16,082 nucleotides of DNA, taken from positions 1 through 16,082 of the forward strand of contig DAOUWY010000016.1 of assembly GCA_030666885.1 (NCBI GenBank). The letters run 5' to 3'. This document shows positions 1 through 6,666 of the stretch, in pieces. The translations under genes and the position numbers were made by a program. This DNA is from Methanosarcinales archaeon (GTDB lineage: Archaea > Halobacteriota > Methanosarcinia > Methanosarcinales > Methanocomedenaceae). Under the pieces are notes generated by a model. The model worked only from the letters and a program-made list of their open reading frames with translations. It was not told the origin of the DNA and made no database searches. Each line of letters begins with the position of its first letter. The stretch's first letter is position 1.

Positions 1-2
1 AT

Positions 3-182
3 TCCATACAGGGGCTAATCGCACAGGGCAGGACCATTGCCGAAACTATGGAAATTGCCCGGGACGTTGCTAAGAAACTGATTGAATCATATATTGACCA
101 TAATGACCCGCTTCCTTCTAAGGTGAAGAAATCGATAGATCATTTCATAAATATGCAAATCCCTGTAAACGTGGAAACATGA
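3..182 (+). CDS. HicB-like antitoxin (UPF0150), 3' part only
   Basis: An open frame enters from the left edge and ends at TGA 180-182, giving about 59 residues. It contains GLIAQGRTIAETMEIARDVA, which fits the HicB/UPF0150 pattern 'pGc-a-GeT-eeAl-nareAi', followed by an 'LIESYIDHNDPLP' segment typical of the end of that domain. HicB proteins are antitoxins of type II HicAB modules: they neutralise the RNase HicA and often bind DNA to autoregulate. The N-terminus is off the window. No HicA-like ORF lies downstream before the convergent fwdC gene, so a partner toxin, if any, must be upstream; it may also be an orphan. The family call comes from pattern recognition on a fragment. Confidence 0.6.
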   Translation, partial: SIQGLIAQGRTIAETMEIARDVAKKLIESYIDHNDPLPSKVKKSIDHFINMQIPVNVET

Positions 183-230
183 CACGGTTACCTTCCATGC
201 CCGCAGGAAAGTATACCCTCCCCTAAACAT

Positions 231-281
231 CTAAAAAACATTCATAAAAACAAAAAGTGAGGGCAGCCCCTTAACCCCAAA
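231..281 (-). terminator. Probable terminator of the fwdDBAC operon
   Basis: Read on the minus strand past the fwdC stop, the sequence has a short GGG/CCC hairpin (plus strand 261-269) followed by two U-rich runs (A-runs on the plus strand at 233-238 and 246-256). T-tracts after a weak stem are the usual archaeal termination signal. It lies in the gap between the convergent hicB-like and fwdC genes. Confidence 0.45.
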
Positions 282-316
282 AGGGACTTACCCGCACAAA
301 AACTTCTATTCTTCAA

Positions 317-1078
317 TCACTTAACGAACAGCTCACCCACACCGTCAACGACTACATCGCCAACATACTTGGTGAACTCCACGCCATCTATGGCTTCGAT
401 CCCCTCACGCTGGTACACAGGCATCAGGTCCTTGACCGTACCCTTAACGATAATGGTGCCCTTGGTCATCTCGCTGCCAGGCATGTCAGTATCGCCCTCA
501 ATAACGATCTTGCCGCCCTTGTTGGACGCCCCTGGCAAGATACCGGCATTGCCCTTAATCACGATCTCGCCGCCGCACATGTGCTCGCCAACAAAATCAT
601 TGGCGTTTCCGAACACCGTGATCTTACCGCCGCGCATGCCGCAGGCCTCGCCGCGATAGCCAGCACCAACATAGTAGTTAGCATCGCCCTGGACATTGAT
701 CTCGCCGCCAGTCATCTCCTGGCCGACCCAGGAATCCGCATTACCTTTAATGGTGATGGTGCCGCCCTTCATCTTAGCGCCGCATCTCATATCCACATCG
801 CCGTTTATCATAATGAGCCCGGCAGTCATAGCCTCACCGATACGCTTCACCCTGTTCACATTGCCGTTTATATCTATCTTCACGTCATCCGCAGCATCAG
901 CGCTGCCGTCAACCTTGATATCGAACAACTCTGACAAAGGCCGTGGCGCATTACCCTCGAATGCCACAAGTGCACCGATCTCATCAGCGCTCTTGCCTGC
1001 AAAATTATCAGGTGTTATCGTTTCAGCTTCAACAGATATCTTAAACTGTTCTTTTGGTACTAAAGTAACTGTCTGCAT
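317..1078 (-). CDS. fwdC: Formylmethanofuran dehydrogenase subunit C
   Basis: This 253-residue protein is the structural β-helix subunit of the cytoplasmic formylmethanofuran dehydrogenase, which interconverts CO2 plus methanofuran and formylmethanofuran. The signature is a ladder of glycine-rich repeats about 19-20 residues apart, of the type 'GxxMxGGxIxIxGNA' (for example MKGGTITIKGNADSWVGQEM and MCGGEIVIKGNAGILPGA), shared with the GXGXG domain of glutamate synthase. The length is close to that of other FwdC/FmdC proteins. The ATG has a very strong AAAGGAGGT Shine-Dalgarno seven bases upstream. It is the last gene of the operon, 14 bp after fwdA. Sequence alone does not decide between the tungsten (fwd) and molybdenum (fmd) isoenzymes, so the symbol is generic. 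Confidence 0.93.
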   Translation of the reverse strand: MQTVTLVPKEQFKISVEAETITPDNFAGKSADEIGALVAFEGNAPRPLSELFDIKVDGSADAADDVKIDINGNVNRVKRIGEAMTAGLIMINGDVDMRCGAKMKGGTITIKGNADSWVGQEMTGGEINVQGDANYYVGAGYRGEACGMRGGKITVFGNANDFVGEHMCGGEIVIKGNAGILPGASNKGGKIVIEGDTDMPGSEMTKGTIIVKGTVKDLMPVYQREGIEAIDGVEFTKYVGDVVVDGVGELFVK

Positions 1079-1092
1079 TCTTCATACCTCCT

Positions 1093-2796
1093 TTACTGGT
1101 ACCCTGTTTCAACCACATACGGATGCTCCACATACTCATCCTGGACCATGTAGTTGGCAAAGTTCACAGAATAATATTTCTTGAACTTCATCTTCAGGTC
1201 TTCCATCATCCGTTCATGTCCATCCGCAGGTGCACTAGAGCGCACCCAGAAGGTCTTACCCGCAGGTGTAGCAGTGATCTCGCCGTCCTTAACCACAATC
1301 TCGCCGCCCTTGATAGTATAAGCAGCGTGTCTGAATGCAGCCTCCACCTTATTATACTCGGTAGTGGCATCAGTCTCATCAGGCTTGATATCATATATCG
1401 CGATATCGGCATCAGCACCCACACCAAGATGGCCTTTTCCATGCTCTACTATTCCAAGCACCTTGGCATGTGTAGCCCTTGTCTTGATAGCAATATCATA
1501 CCAGTCCAGTTCCCTGTCAATGCCGGCAATGCTTGTGCGTTCAAAGGTCAGCTCAGCTATCTTTGCCATTTCTTCCTCCCGCCTCTTCTTGCTCATCAGC
1601 ATGGTCATGACCATCGGGTAGTTGACGTACGGCCCGCCATTGGGGTGGTCCGTGGTCATCAAGACCTGCCATGGGTCCTTGGTCAGCAGGGCCAGTTCAA
1701 GTCCAATAGCCCACATGATACCGTGGATATAGCTCTGCGGATGGTATTCCAGGGGAGTAACACCTGACGAGTCCTCAAGCTCCACATCGCCGTTTGACCA
1801 CCTGGCCTTAAGCAGCCTTGCATTGGCATACTGCACCGGACCGTCTGCGGTCATTGTGGTAGCACTGCCGAACACCAGCTGGCCCATATCAATGGTTAAA
1901 AAGTCGTTATTGTTCAGGTAATCAGCAATTGGTTCTGCCTTTGATTCGAAATCGCCCCAGTGGTTGCCGCCCCACGCATTGAACTGCACATGGGTTACGT
2001 GCAATGACTGACGGTCCCGCTTGGATTTAATGTCTTTGCAGACATCAAAAGTTGCCAGCGTGGTCTCGTAGTTACCTGGCTTACCCAGGTTGTTGCAATG
2101 CAGGTGTATGCTGTGGGGAAGGTTCAATTTCTCATTAGCTTCAGCCAGGTTCCTGACTATCTGCCTGGGCGTTACTTCAAAGTTAGGCACCGGGTCGTCC
2201 AGACCTGATACGTTCTTGCCGAATCCCCATGCTTCGCCGCCGCCAGGGTTCACGATCTTGATACCCCAGCCACGTGATGCCAGCAGGCCCCAGGCCACAT
2301 ATGCCGCCAGCCTGTCCAGATCGTTCTCACGAATAGCGTCCATGACCATCCAGTTGCTGCCAAACAGTGTCAGGCCGCCTTTGTCAATGATGGGTATCTC
2401 TTCCAGTTCCTCATGGGTATGCCTTGCTTTTAAGATAGGAACAGCAGCCTCGAAAGCTGTTGTATATCCCATCTCAGCATATCCATATCCCATAGAATAT
2501 ACATTTGGCACAGTATATCCGGTACGGGGCCGGGTCACTTTGGTCCCGGGTTTATTGTTCAGGCGTGAATCATCAGGCCGCATAATACGTCCCACATTCA
2601 CCTTACTGCCAGCAATATGGGTATGTGCGTCCACACCGCCCGGATAGACCAATCGGCCTCCGGCATCTATGGTCCGGGCACTGCCACTCACACTGTCTAC
2701 TATCTTGCCATCCTTAACGGCAATATCCATCATATCCCCGTTGATATTATTGATAGGGTCATACACAGTTGCGTTTTTAATCAGCATTTCACTCAT
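1093..2796 (-). CDS. fwdA: Formylmethanofuran dehydrogenase subunit A (amidohydrolase)
   Basis: This 567-residue subunit carries the binuclear-metal amidohydrolase site that condenses formate with methanofuran, or hydrolyses formylmethanofuran in reverse. The metal-ligand motifs of the family are present in order: VDAHTHIAG (His58, His60), the lysine expected to be carboxylated in GIKIVNPGGG (Lys180), SIHLHCNN (about 230), LHVTHVQFN (about 265), and the catalytic-Asp segment TTDHPNGGPY (about 385). Nothing essential looks missing. The start codon overlaps the fwdB stop (ATGA), so translation is probably coupled; a G-rich Shine-Dalgarno lies just upstream inside fwdB. The Fwd complex is cytoplasmic and couples to polyferredoxin or heterodisulfide-reductase partners, none of which are encoded here. 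Confidence 0.96.
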   Translation of the reverse strand: MSEMLIKNATVYDPINNINGDMMDIAVKDGKIVDSVSGSARTIDAGGRLVYPGGVDAHTHIAGSKVNVGRIMRPDDSRLNNKPGTKVTRPRTGYTVPNVYSMGYGYAEMGYTTAFEAAVPILKARHTHEELEEIPIIDKGGLTLFGSNWMVMDAIRENDLDRLAAYVAWGLLASRGWGIKIVNPGGGEAWGFGKNVSGLDDPVPNFEVTPRQIVRNLAEANEKLNLPHSIHLHCNNLGKPGNYETTLATFDVCKDIKSKRDRQSLHVTHVQFNAWGGNHWGDFESKAEPIADYLNNNDFLTIDMGQLVFGSATTMTADGPVQYANARLLKARWSNGDVELEDSSGVTPLEYHPQSYIHGIMWAIGLELALLTKDPWQVLMTTDHPNGGPYVNYPMVMTMLMSKKRREEEMAKIAELTFERTSIAGIDRELDWYDIAIKTRATHAKVLGIVEHGKGHLGVGADADIAIYDIKPDETDATTEYNKVEAAFRHAAYTIKGGEIVVKDGEITATPAGKTFWVRSSAPADGHERMMEDLKMKFKKYYSVNFANYMVQDEYVEHPYVVETGYQ

Positions 2797-4094
2797 GATG
2801 AAGCCCCCTTTATCTCTCTTACCTTTGCAATTATCTTATCCAGCACCTCTTCATCAGATGGGAAGTCCACATCTACGATTTTACGCATCCGCAGACTCAC
2901 AGAATCCATCCTGTATGCAGTGCCTTCCAGTTCCACGCCAGATACCTTGGTTGGTATCACGATATTTGCCATTTCCGTAGTCGGGTTATGGAACGGGTCA
3001 ACCTGTATTACAGGTACTTTTCCCATACGTGCAATGGACTGGGCAGGGAAATGCGCTCCTGCATCCCCGGCAATGACCATAGCTGAATCAATCTCCTCCC
3101 GCATCAGCAGGTCATTGGAACAGGTTTCGCCGGGATTATAGTATGGAATGCCCCTTGACATATCCACGGCATTGACAAAACCTGTCTCCCAGGCGCACAC
3201 CTGACCGAATCCGGTCACGTTGTAATGACCGCGCATGGGTATGATACTGTGCTTACCGTGGGCGTTCAGTTCGGTGATAAGAGACACCGCATTATCGATG
3301 TTCTTGTACTTACCCCGGCTCTGGGTCAGGCCCATACCGAAATAAACAATACCGAACTTAGCCCCCTTCAAGGCTTCTCCCAGTTCAACTAATTTTTCTT
3401 TGGGCACACCGCCAACACTATCAGGGACCACGTCGGCTTTGTCAGCAATAATAGCCCGCAGGGCAGACATAACCATATAGTCCTCTCCGGGATTCACCTG
3501 TACATACTCGTCAGCCATTTCGGCAGTATCGGTCTTTCTTACATCAAATACCACGATTTTCCTTGACTTGCGGCCCTTGCCAGCGAAAAATCCTTTGTTA
3601 AATACCGAATACCTGCTCATATGCCTGGGATGGGCCTGTACCGGGTTGCAGCCCCAGAACACTACCAGATCAGCCCTGTTTGCGAACTGTCCCAGGGTAC
3701 CGGTGGGTAGTCCCTTCTCCTGGACACCCAGGGCAGACGGCCCGTGACATACACTGGCAGTATTATCTATAATTCCTCCCACTTCTTCATTGAGCAGGAC
3801 ACCTTTTTTCATCATCTCGCATACGCCCGAGGCCCAGCCGTACAACAGCGGACGCTTGGAATTGGCAAGTATCTTTGCAGACTCATTAATGGCCTCATCA
3901 TAGGATACTTCCCTGAACTCACCGTTCTTGTCATCCCGCATCATGGGCGCCTTGATCCTGTCATGGCCCTTGATCTTACTTGTGCCTATCTTGCAGGCAT
4001 GTTGCACATCAATTACCTTATTGTCCTCCACTTCCACTGTCAGGTCATCACACAGACATCCGCAGAATGGACAAAGTACATCTTTGATTATCAT
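2793..4094 (-). CDS. fwdB: Formylmethanofuran dehydrogenase subunit B (tungsto/molybdopterin catalytic subunit)
   Basis: This 433-residue subunit holds the redox-active site that reduces CO2 to formate. The N-terminal CPFCGCLCDD segment (Cys8, 11, 13, 15) with Cys34 supplies the [4Fe-4S] ligands. TASVCHGPSALG places the metal-ligand residue at Cys116; some methanogens have selenocysteine there, but this is an ordinary TGC-type cysteine gene with no in-frame TGA. The remainder is the molybdopterin oxidoreductase fold common to FwdB, FmdB and formate dehydrogenases. The ATG follows a GGGAGGTAGG Shine-Dalgarno, and the gene begins 12 bp after the fwdD stop. A cysteine ligand fits either the W or the Mo enzyme, so metal type is undetermined. 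Confidence 0.95.
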   Translation of the reverse strand: MIIKDVLCPFCGCLCDDLTVEVEDNKVIDVQHACKIGTSKIKGHDRIKAPMMRDDKNGEFREVSYDEAINESAKILANSKRPLLYGWASGVCEMMKKGVLLNEEVGGIIDNTASVCHGPSALGVQEKGLPTGTLGQFANRADLVVFWGCNPVQAHPRHMSRYSVFNKGFFAGKGRKSRKIVVFDVRKTDTAEMADEYVQVNPGEDYMVMSALRAIIADKADVVPDSVGGVPKEKLVELGEALKGAKFGIVYFGMGLTQSRGKYKNIDNAVSLITELNAHGKHSIIPMRGHYNVTGFGQVCAWETGFVNAVDMSRGIPYYNPGETCSNDLLMREEIDSAMVIAGDAGAHFPAQSIARMGKVPVIQVDPFHNPTTEMANIVIPTKVSGVELEGTAYRMDSVSLRMRKIVDVDFPSDEEVLDKIIAKVREIKGASS

Positions 4095-4106
4095 ATCCTA
4101 CCTCCC

Positions 4107-4484
4107 TCATTTTAACCTGGCCATGAGTTCAGGCATGGTCGGTGCTTTTTCATCAGTTGGCTCTACTACTGCAGAAATACCCTTGTATCCGGGCATTCCG
4201 CATCCTTTTGTATCAGGGTCTACAACCGCATTGGCCCATGGTCCCATGGGTATGAACACCAAACCATCCGGGTTGCCATCACAAATTGCCATCGGCACTA
4301 CAACACTTCCGTGATCCGTAGTCACCTTGACGTTGTTTCCGGACTCAATACCTAACGAACTGGCATCTTTTGAGTTCATCTCACAATACGCTGCAGCATC
4401 AAAATACGCTTGTGAAGTCTTGTTTTCCAGGTTACAACCCTGGTTAACAGTCCTTCCTGAAATGAAAGTTGCATTCAAATTCAT
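4107..4484 (-). CDS. fwdD: Formylmethanofuran dehydrogenase subunit D
   Basis: This 125-residue protein matches the molybdopterin-dinucleotide-binding domain (double-psi barrel) that is fused to the catalytic chain in formate dehydrogenases but is a separate subunit in Fwd. Recognisable parts are the N-terminal SGRTVNQGCNLENK, the central 'NSKDASSLGIESGNNVKVTTDHGSVVVPM' type region, and GLVFIPMGPWANAVV. It contributes binding of the bis-pterin cofactor held mainly by FwdB. It is the first gene of the operon: the ATG has a GAGGG Shine-Dalgarno six bases upstream, and the upstream 160 bp are filled by the 36-bp tandem repeats. No fwdE, fwdF or fwdG gene is adjacent. Confidence 0.9.
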   Translation of the reverse strand: MNLNATFISGRTVNQGCNLENKTSQAYFDAAAYCEMNSKDASSLGIESGNNVKVTTDHGSVVVPMAICDGNPDGLVFIPMGPWANAVVDPDTKGCGMPGYKGISAVVEPTDEKAPTMPELMARLK

Positions 4485-4504
4485 TTATTTCCCTCATTTA
4501 AACT

Positions 4505-4648
4505 AAGTTGACGACTCTACCATAGTCGCTAGTCACGTGTAAGTTGTCGACTCTACCATAGTCGCTGGTCACATGTAAATTGACGACTCTACCAAAGTCA
4601 CTAGCCACATGTAAGTTGACGACTCTACCATAGTCACTAGTCACGTAT
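4505..4648. repeat. Four tandem 36-bp repeats upstream of fwdD
   Basis: Four directly abutting units of exactly 36 bp occupy 4505-4540, 4541-4576, 4577-4612 and 4613-4648. Each starts AAGTTGWCGACTCTACCA (AAATTG in unit 3) and continues with a TAGTCRCTRGYCACRTGT-like half; each unit differs from the consensus at only a few bases. Every unit contains GACT-N7-AGTC (4513-4527, 4549-4563, 4585-4599, 4621-4635). In units 1 and 2 the stem extends to CGACT/AGTCG; in units 3 and 4 the one base change turns that outer pair into a G-U wobble in the minus-strand RNA. A degenerate fifth copy may start at 4649. There are no spacers, so this is not a CRISPR array. Confidence 0.92.
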
Positions 4649-4653
4649 AATAA
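4646..4653 (-). promoter_or_regulatory. Candidate TATA box of the fwdDBAC operon
   Basis: TTATTATA on the minus strand is the best TATA-like element between the upstream dehydrogenase gene and fwdD. At the usual 25-bp distance the transcript would start near 4622, giving a leader of about 140 nt that contains almost the whole tandem-repeat block. A second A/T-rich stretch at 4664-4675 is an alternative. Confidence 0.35.
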
Positions 4654-4715
4654 GTCTTCGACTTTCTTACTTAAAAAGGATGTGATTTTAATTTGCTGGG
4701 CTGGGAATCAGGAAA

Positions 4716-5702
4716 TCAGAATAACTCCAGTTCTAATCCCACTTTCCTCTCCAGCGCCCTTTGGTAGGCCAGGTCTGCAGTTACCACATCCTGGATGGCA
4801 AGACCGGTTGAGTCAAATACTGTTATATCACCATCGTTCTCCCGTCCCTGCTTGATGCCACTGACCACCTGGCCCAGTTCGGCATATATCTCGTTCACTG
4901 AAAAAATACCTGTTGAGATGGGCACATTCACCTCGCCCGAATGGGATGCCTGTTGGATAGCATCTACTATTACCTTTGCATTTTTAAGAATCATCGGATC
5001 AAGTTCTTCCTTGCCTGCGGCATCCGCCCCGATAGCATTGATATGGGTACCTTCCCTGATCCAGCCAGCCTTGACCACCGGACTCTTTACCGGGGTTGTG
5101 GTCACGAGGATATCACAATCACATACTTCATGGGCATTTGGTTCTGATTCGATTTCCACTCCCATCTCATTCTCCATCTCTACTTTAAATGCAACAGTAG
5201 ACTCACTGGACCGGTCAAATATCTTTACCATCCGAATGTCCCTGACTTCCATAATGGCACGAAGCTGCGTCCTTGCCTGCCTCCCAAGTCCTACCAGGCC
5301 CACAACCCTTGAATCCTCCCTTGAAAGATACTTTGCAGCCACTCCACCGGCAGCACCGGTACGCAGGTTGGTCAGGGTGGTCCCATCCATCACTGCCAGG
5401 GGTGCGCCTGTCTTTGTGGAATTCAGTACCATCAGTGCCATGACCGTAGGCAGCCCGATCTTTGGGTTATCGGGATGCACATTCACCAGTTTGACGCCTG
5501 CGATATCCATATTTTCCAGATAACCAGGCATAGTGCGCAGGTCGCCGTTGTGAGCTTTAAAATCGAGGTAGACCTTCGGCGGCATCTGGACCTTGCCCAG
5601 ACCATGCTCCCAGAACGCTTTTTCCACAACCGGAAGTACATTGTGTATGTCTATCAACCCATCCATATCCTTGCGGTTCAGCCAGAGTATCGTTATGCCC
5701 AT
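4716..5702 (-). CDS. Ornithine cyclodeaminase / alanine dehydrogenase family protein
   Basis: This 328-residue protein belongs to the ornithine cyclodeaminase/μ-crystallin family of NAD(P)-dependent enzymes. Visible family features are RTMPGY (56-61), GVKLVN (69-74, Lys71), the TNLRTGAAGG segment (111-120), the Rossmann motif GLVGLGRQA (135-143) and INAIGADAAGKEELD (about 230). Family members catalyse L-alanine dehydrogenation (the Archaeoglobus type), ornithine deamination to proline, or ketimine reduction, and residues cannot separate these confidently here. Alanine dehydrogenase is my first guess because the best-known archaeal member has that activity. The ATG has an AGGGT Shine-Dalgarno about 8 bases upstream. 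It is co-directional with fwdDBAC, but 231 bp and a probable promoter separate them. Confidence 0.85.
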   Translation of the reverse strand: MGITILWLNRKDMDGLIDIHNVLPVVEKAFWEHGLGKVQMPPKVYLDFKAHNGDLRTMPGYLENMDIAGVKLVNVHPDNPKIGLPTVMALMVLNSTKTGAPLAVMDGTTLTNLRTGAAGGVAAKYLSREDSRVVGLVGLGRQARTQLRAIMEVRDIRMVKIFDRSSESTVAFKVEMENEMGVEIESEPNAHEVCDCDILVTTTPVKSPVVKAGWIREGTHINAIGADAAGKEELDPMILKNAKVIVDAIQQASHSGEVNVPISTGIFSVNEIYAELGQVVSGIKQGRENDGDITVFDSTGLAIQDVVTADLAYQRALERKVGLELELF

Positions 5703-5800
5703 ATATATTACCCTAAATAGTTATTGTCCGATACATCTCATAAAAGTTATGATATTTTTGCCTCATTCCCTGAAGCTTAATTATTCAGAAGGTCAATTGT

Positions 5801-6142
5801 TTAAAAGGTCAATTGTTCATCTGGTATCAAATTGAATCTTTCCACAGTTCCCCGGGTCATTTCAATAATATACTTGACCCCTTTCATCCGTTTGTGACCT
5901 GTCCATGGTTTTAGTGTGGCAGTCCCGATAATCTTTTTATCAGCATCCAGGAATATTACATCGATGGGGAAACGCATGAACAACATATGGACTCCGACCG
6001 TACCAGGTCTTTTAAGGACAAAAATAAGGGCAAAATCCACAGGTATGCTCTTATGCAGCATTAATCCCAGCATCTGGCTGAAAATATTTTTCGCATATGA
6101 AATCTCATTAGCAATGGGCGTACCATTGTATATTAATACCAT
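5801..6142 (-). CDS. DUF192 family protein
   Basis: This is a 113-residue DUF192 protein, recognised by MLGLMLHKSIPVDFALIF near the N-terminus and the family core VHMLFMRFPIDVIFLDADKK, followed by a short β-rich tail ending NLIPDEQLTF. The biochemical role of DUF192 is not established; many bacterial members are secreted, but this one has no signal peptide when started here. The frame is open further upstream to 6283, but that would overlap the divergent aIF1 gene and add a hydrophobic, non-family extension. The ATG at 6142 is chosen because a TATA-like sequence (6167-6176, minus strand) lies about 26 bp upstream, consistent with a nearly leaderless transcript. Confidence 0.8.
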   Translation of the reverse strand: MVLIYNGTPIANEISYAKNIFSQMLGLMLHKSIPVDFALIFVLKRPGTVGVHMLFMRFPIDVIFLDADKKIIGTATLKPWTGHKRMKGVKYIIEMTRGTVERFNLIPDEQLTF

Positions 6143-6163
6143 CAGTATCAACCAATGCAAAGG

Positions 6164-6204
6164 CATTAAATATAATAATGCTGTATCTATCCTAATATGG
6201 AGGA
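6164..6204. promoter_or_regulatory. Shared divergent promoter core, DUF192 gene / aIF1
   Basis: ATTAAATATAATAATG at 6165-6180 reads as a TATA box on both strands: TTAAATATAATA forwards and TATTATATTTAA backwards. Backwards, the predicted start falls near the DUF192 ATG (6142); forwards, it falls near 6195-6200, just before the aIF1 Shine-Dalgarno GGAGGA (6199-6204). No second A/T-rich box is needed for either gene. Confidence 0.5.
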
Positions 6205-6216
6205 ACAATTCAAGAA

Positions 6217-6525
6217 ATGAGTTCAGAGATGTGTACCGTTTGTGGTCTTCCCAAAGAGCTTTGTATCTGTGAGGAAGTCGCAAAGGAACAACAGCGAATT
6301 ATTGTGAAGATAAATCGGCGGAGATATGGAAAAGAGGTGACAGTTATTGAAGGTCTGGATCCATATGAAATTGATCTACACGAATTAATAACTTATCTTA
6401 AATCCAAGTTCGCCTGTGGTGGCACGGTGAAGGGCGATGCAATTGAATTGCAGGGAAATCATAAAAGCAGAATGAAAGATGTGCTTGTAAAAAGGGGTTT
6501 TTCCCCGGAACAGATAAAAGTTTAA
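6217..6525 (+). CDS. Translation initiation factor aIF1 (SUI1 family)
   Basis: This 102-residue protein is the archaeal homologue of eIF1/SUI1, which binds the small ribosomal subunit near the P site and enforces start-codon fidelity. The SUI1 core is clear: RRRYGKEVTVIEGLD, then the CGGTVKGDAIELQGNHKSR segment with the conserved glycine-rich loop, and a C-terminal LVKRGFSPEQIKV. The N-terminus has CTVCGLPKELCIC (Cys6, 9, 16, 18), a small zinc-knuckle-like CxxC-x6-CxC found in many archaeal aIF1 proteins. A GGAGGA Shine-Dalgarno lies 12 bases before the ATG. The gene is divergent from the DUF192 gene. Confidence 0.93.
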   Translation: MSSEMCTVCGLPKELCICEEVAKEQQRIIVKINRRRYGKEVTVIEGLDPYEIDLHELITYLKSKFACGGTVKGDAIELQGNHKSRMKDVLVKRGFSPEQIKV

Positions 6526-6552
6526 TTTTCACTTAATATACTAACAGATAGG

Positions 6553-6579
6553 ACGTATTGGATAGTATATCCTGTACGT
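6553..6579. promoter_or_regulatory. 27-bp imperfect palindrome upstream of the cysteine desulfurase gene
   Basis: ACGTA-tt-GGATA-gta-TATCC-tg-TACGT forms two nested inverted repeats symmetrical about 6566, interrupted only by a 2-nt mismatch on each side. A TATA-like CTATATTTTA follows at 6588-6597. The position just upstream of a promoter suggests an operator or activator site for a dimeric regulator of the Fe-S genes; the protein is unknown. Confidence 0.5.
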
Positions 6580-6666
6580 ACTAATTACTATATTTTACAT
6601 TTATCGATTCAGGAAATTATATGCATATTGGGAAATATGTACCCCTTAAATCGAGGTGATAATAAA

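Noticed and set aside
1123..1767. Long plus-strand open frame opposite fwdA
   Set aside because: Antisense to a gene with complete catalytic motifs; it has low-complexity, non-family-like composition and no ribosome-binding site. The same holds for the other plus-strand frames opposite fwdC, fwdB and the dehydrogenase gene.
4505..4648. 36-bp repeats as a CRISPR array
   Set aside because: Unit length is CRISPR-like, but the units abut with no spacers, differ from one another and no cas gene is near.
4505..4648. tRNA-like D-arm (GGTAGAGT) in the antisense of each 36-bp unit
   Set aside because: No acceptor, anticodon or T-arm can be built around it; the match is limited to the hairpin loop.
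6143..6283. Longer DUF192 protein starting at 6283
   Set aside because: Would overlap aIF1 and its promoter, and the added 47 residues are not family-like; the TATA position supports ATG 6142.
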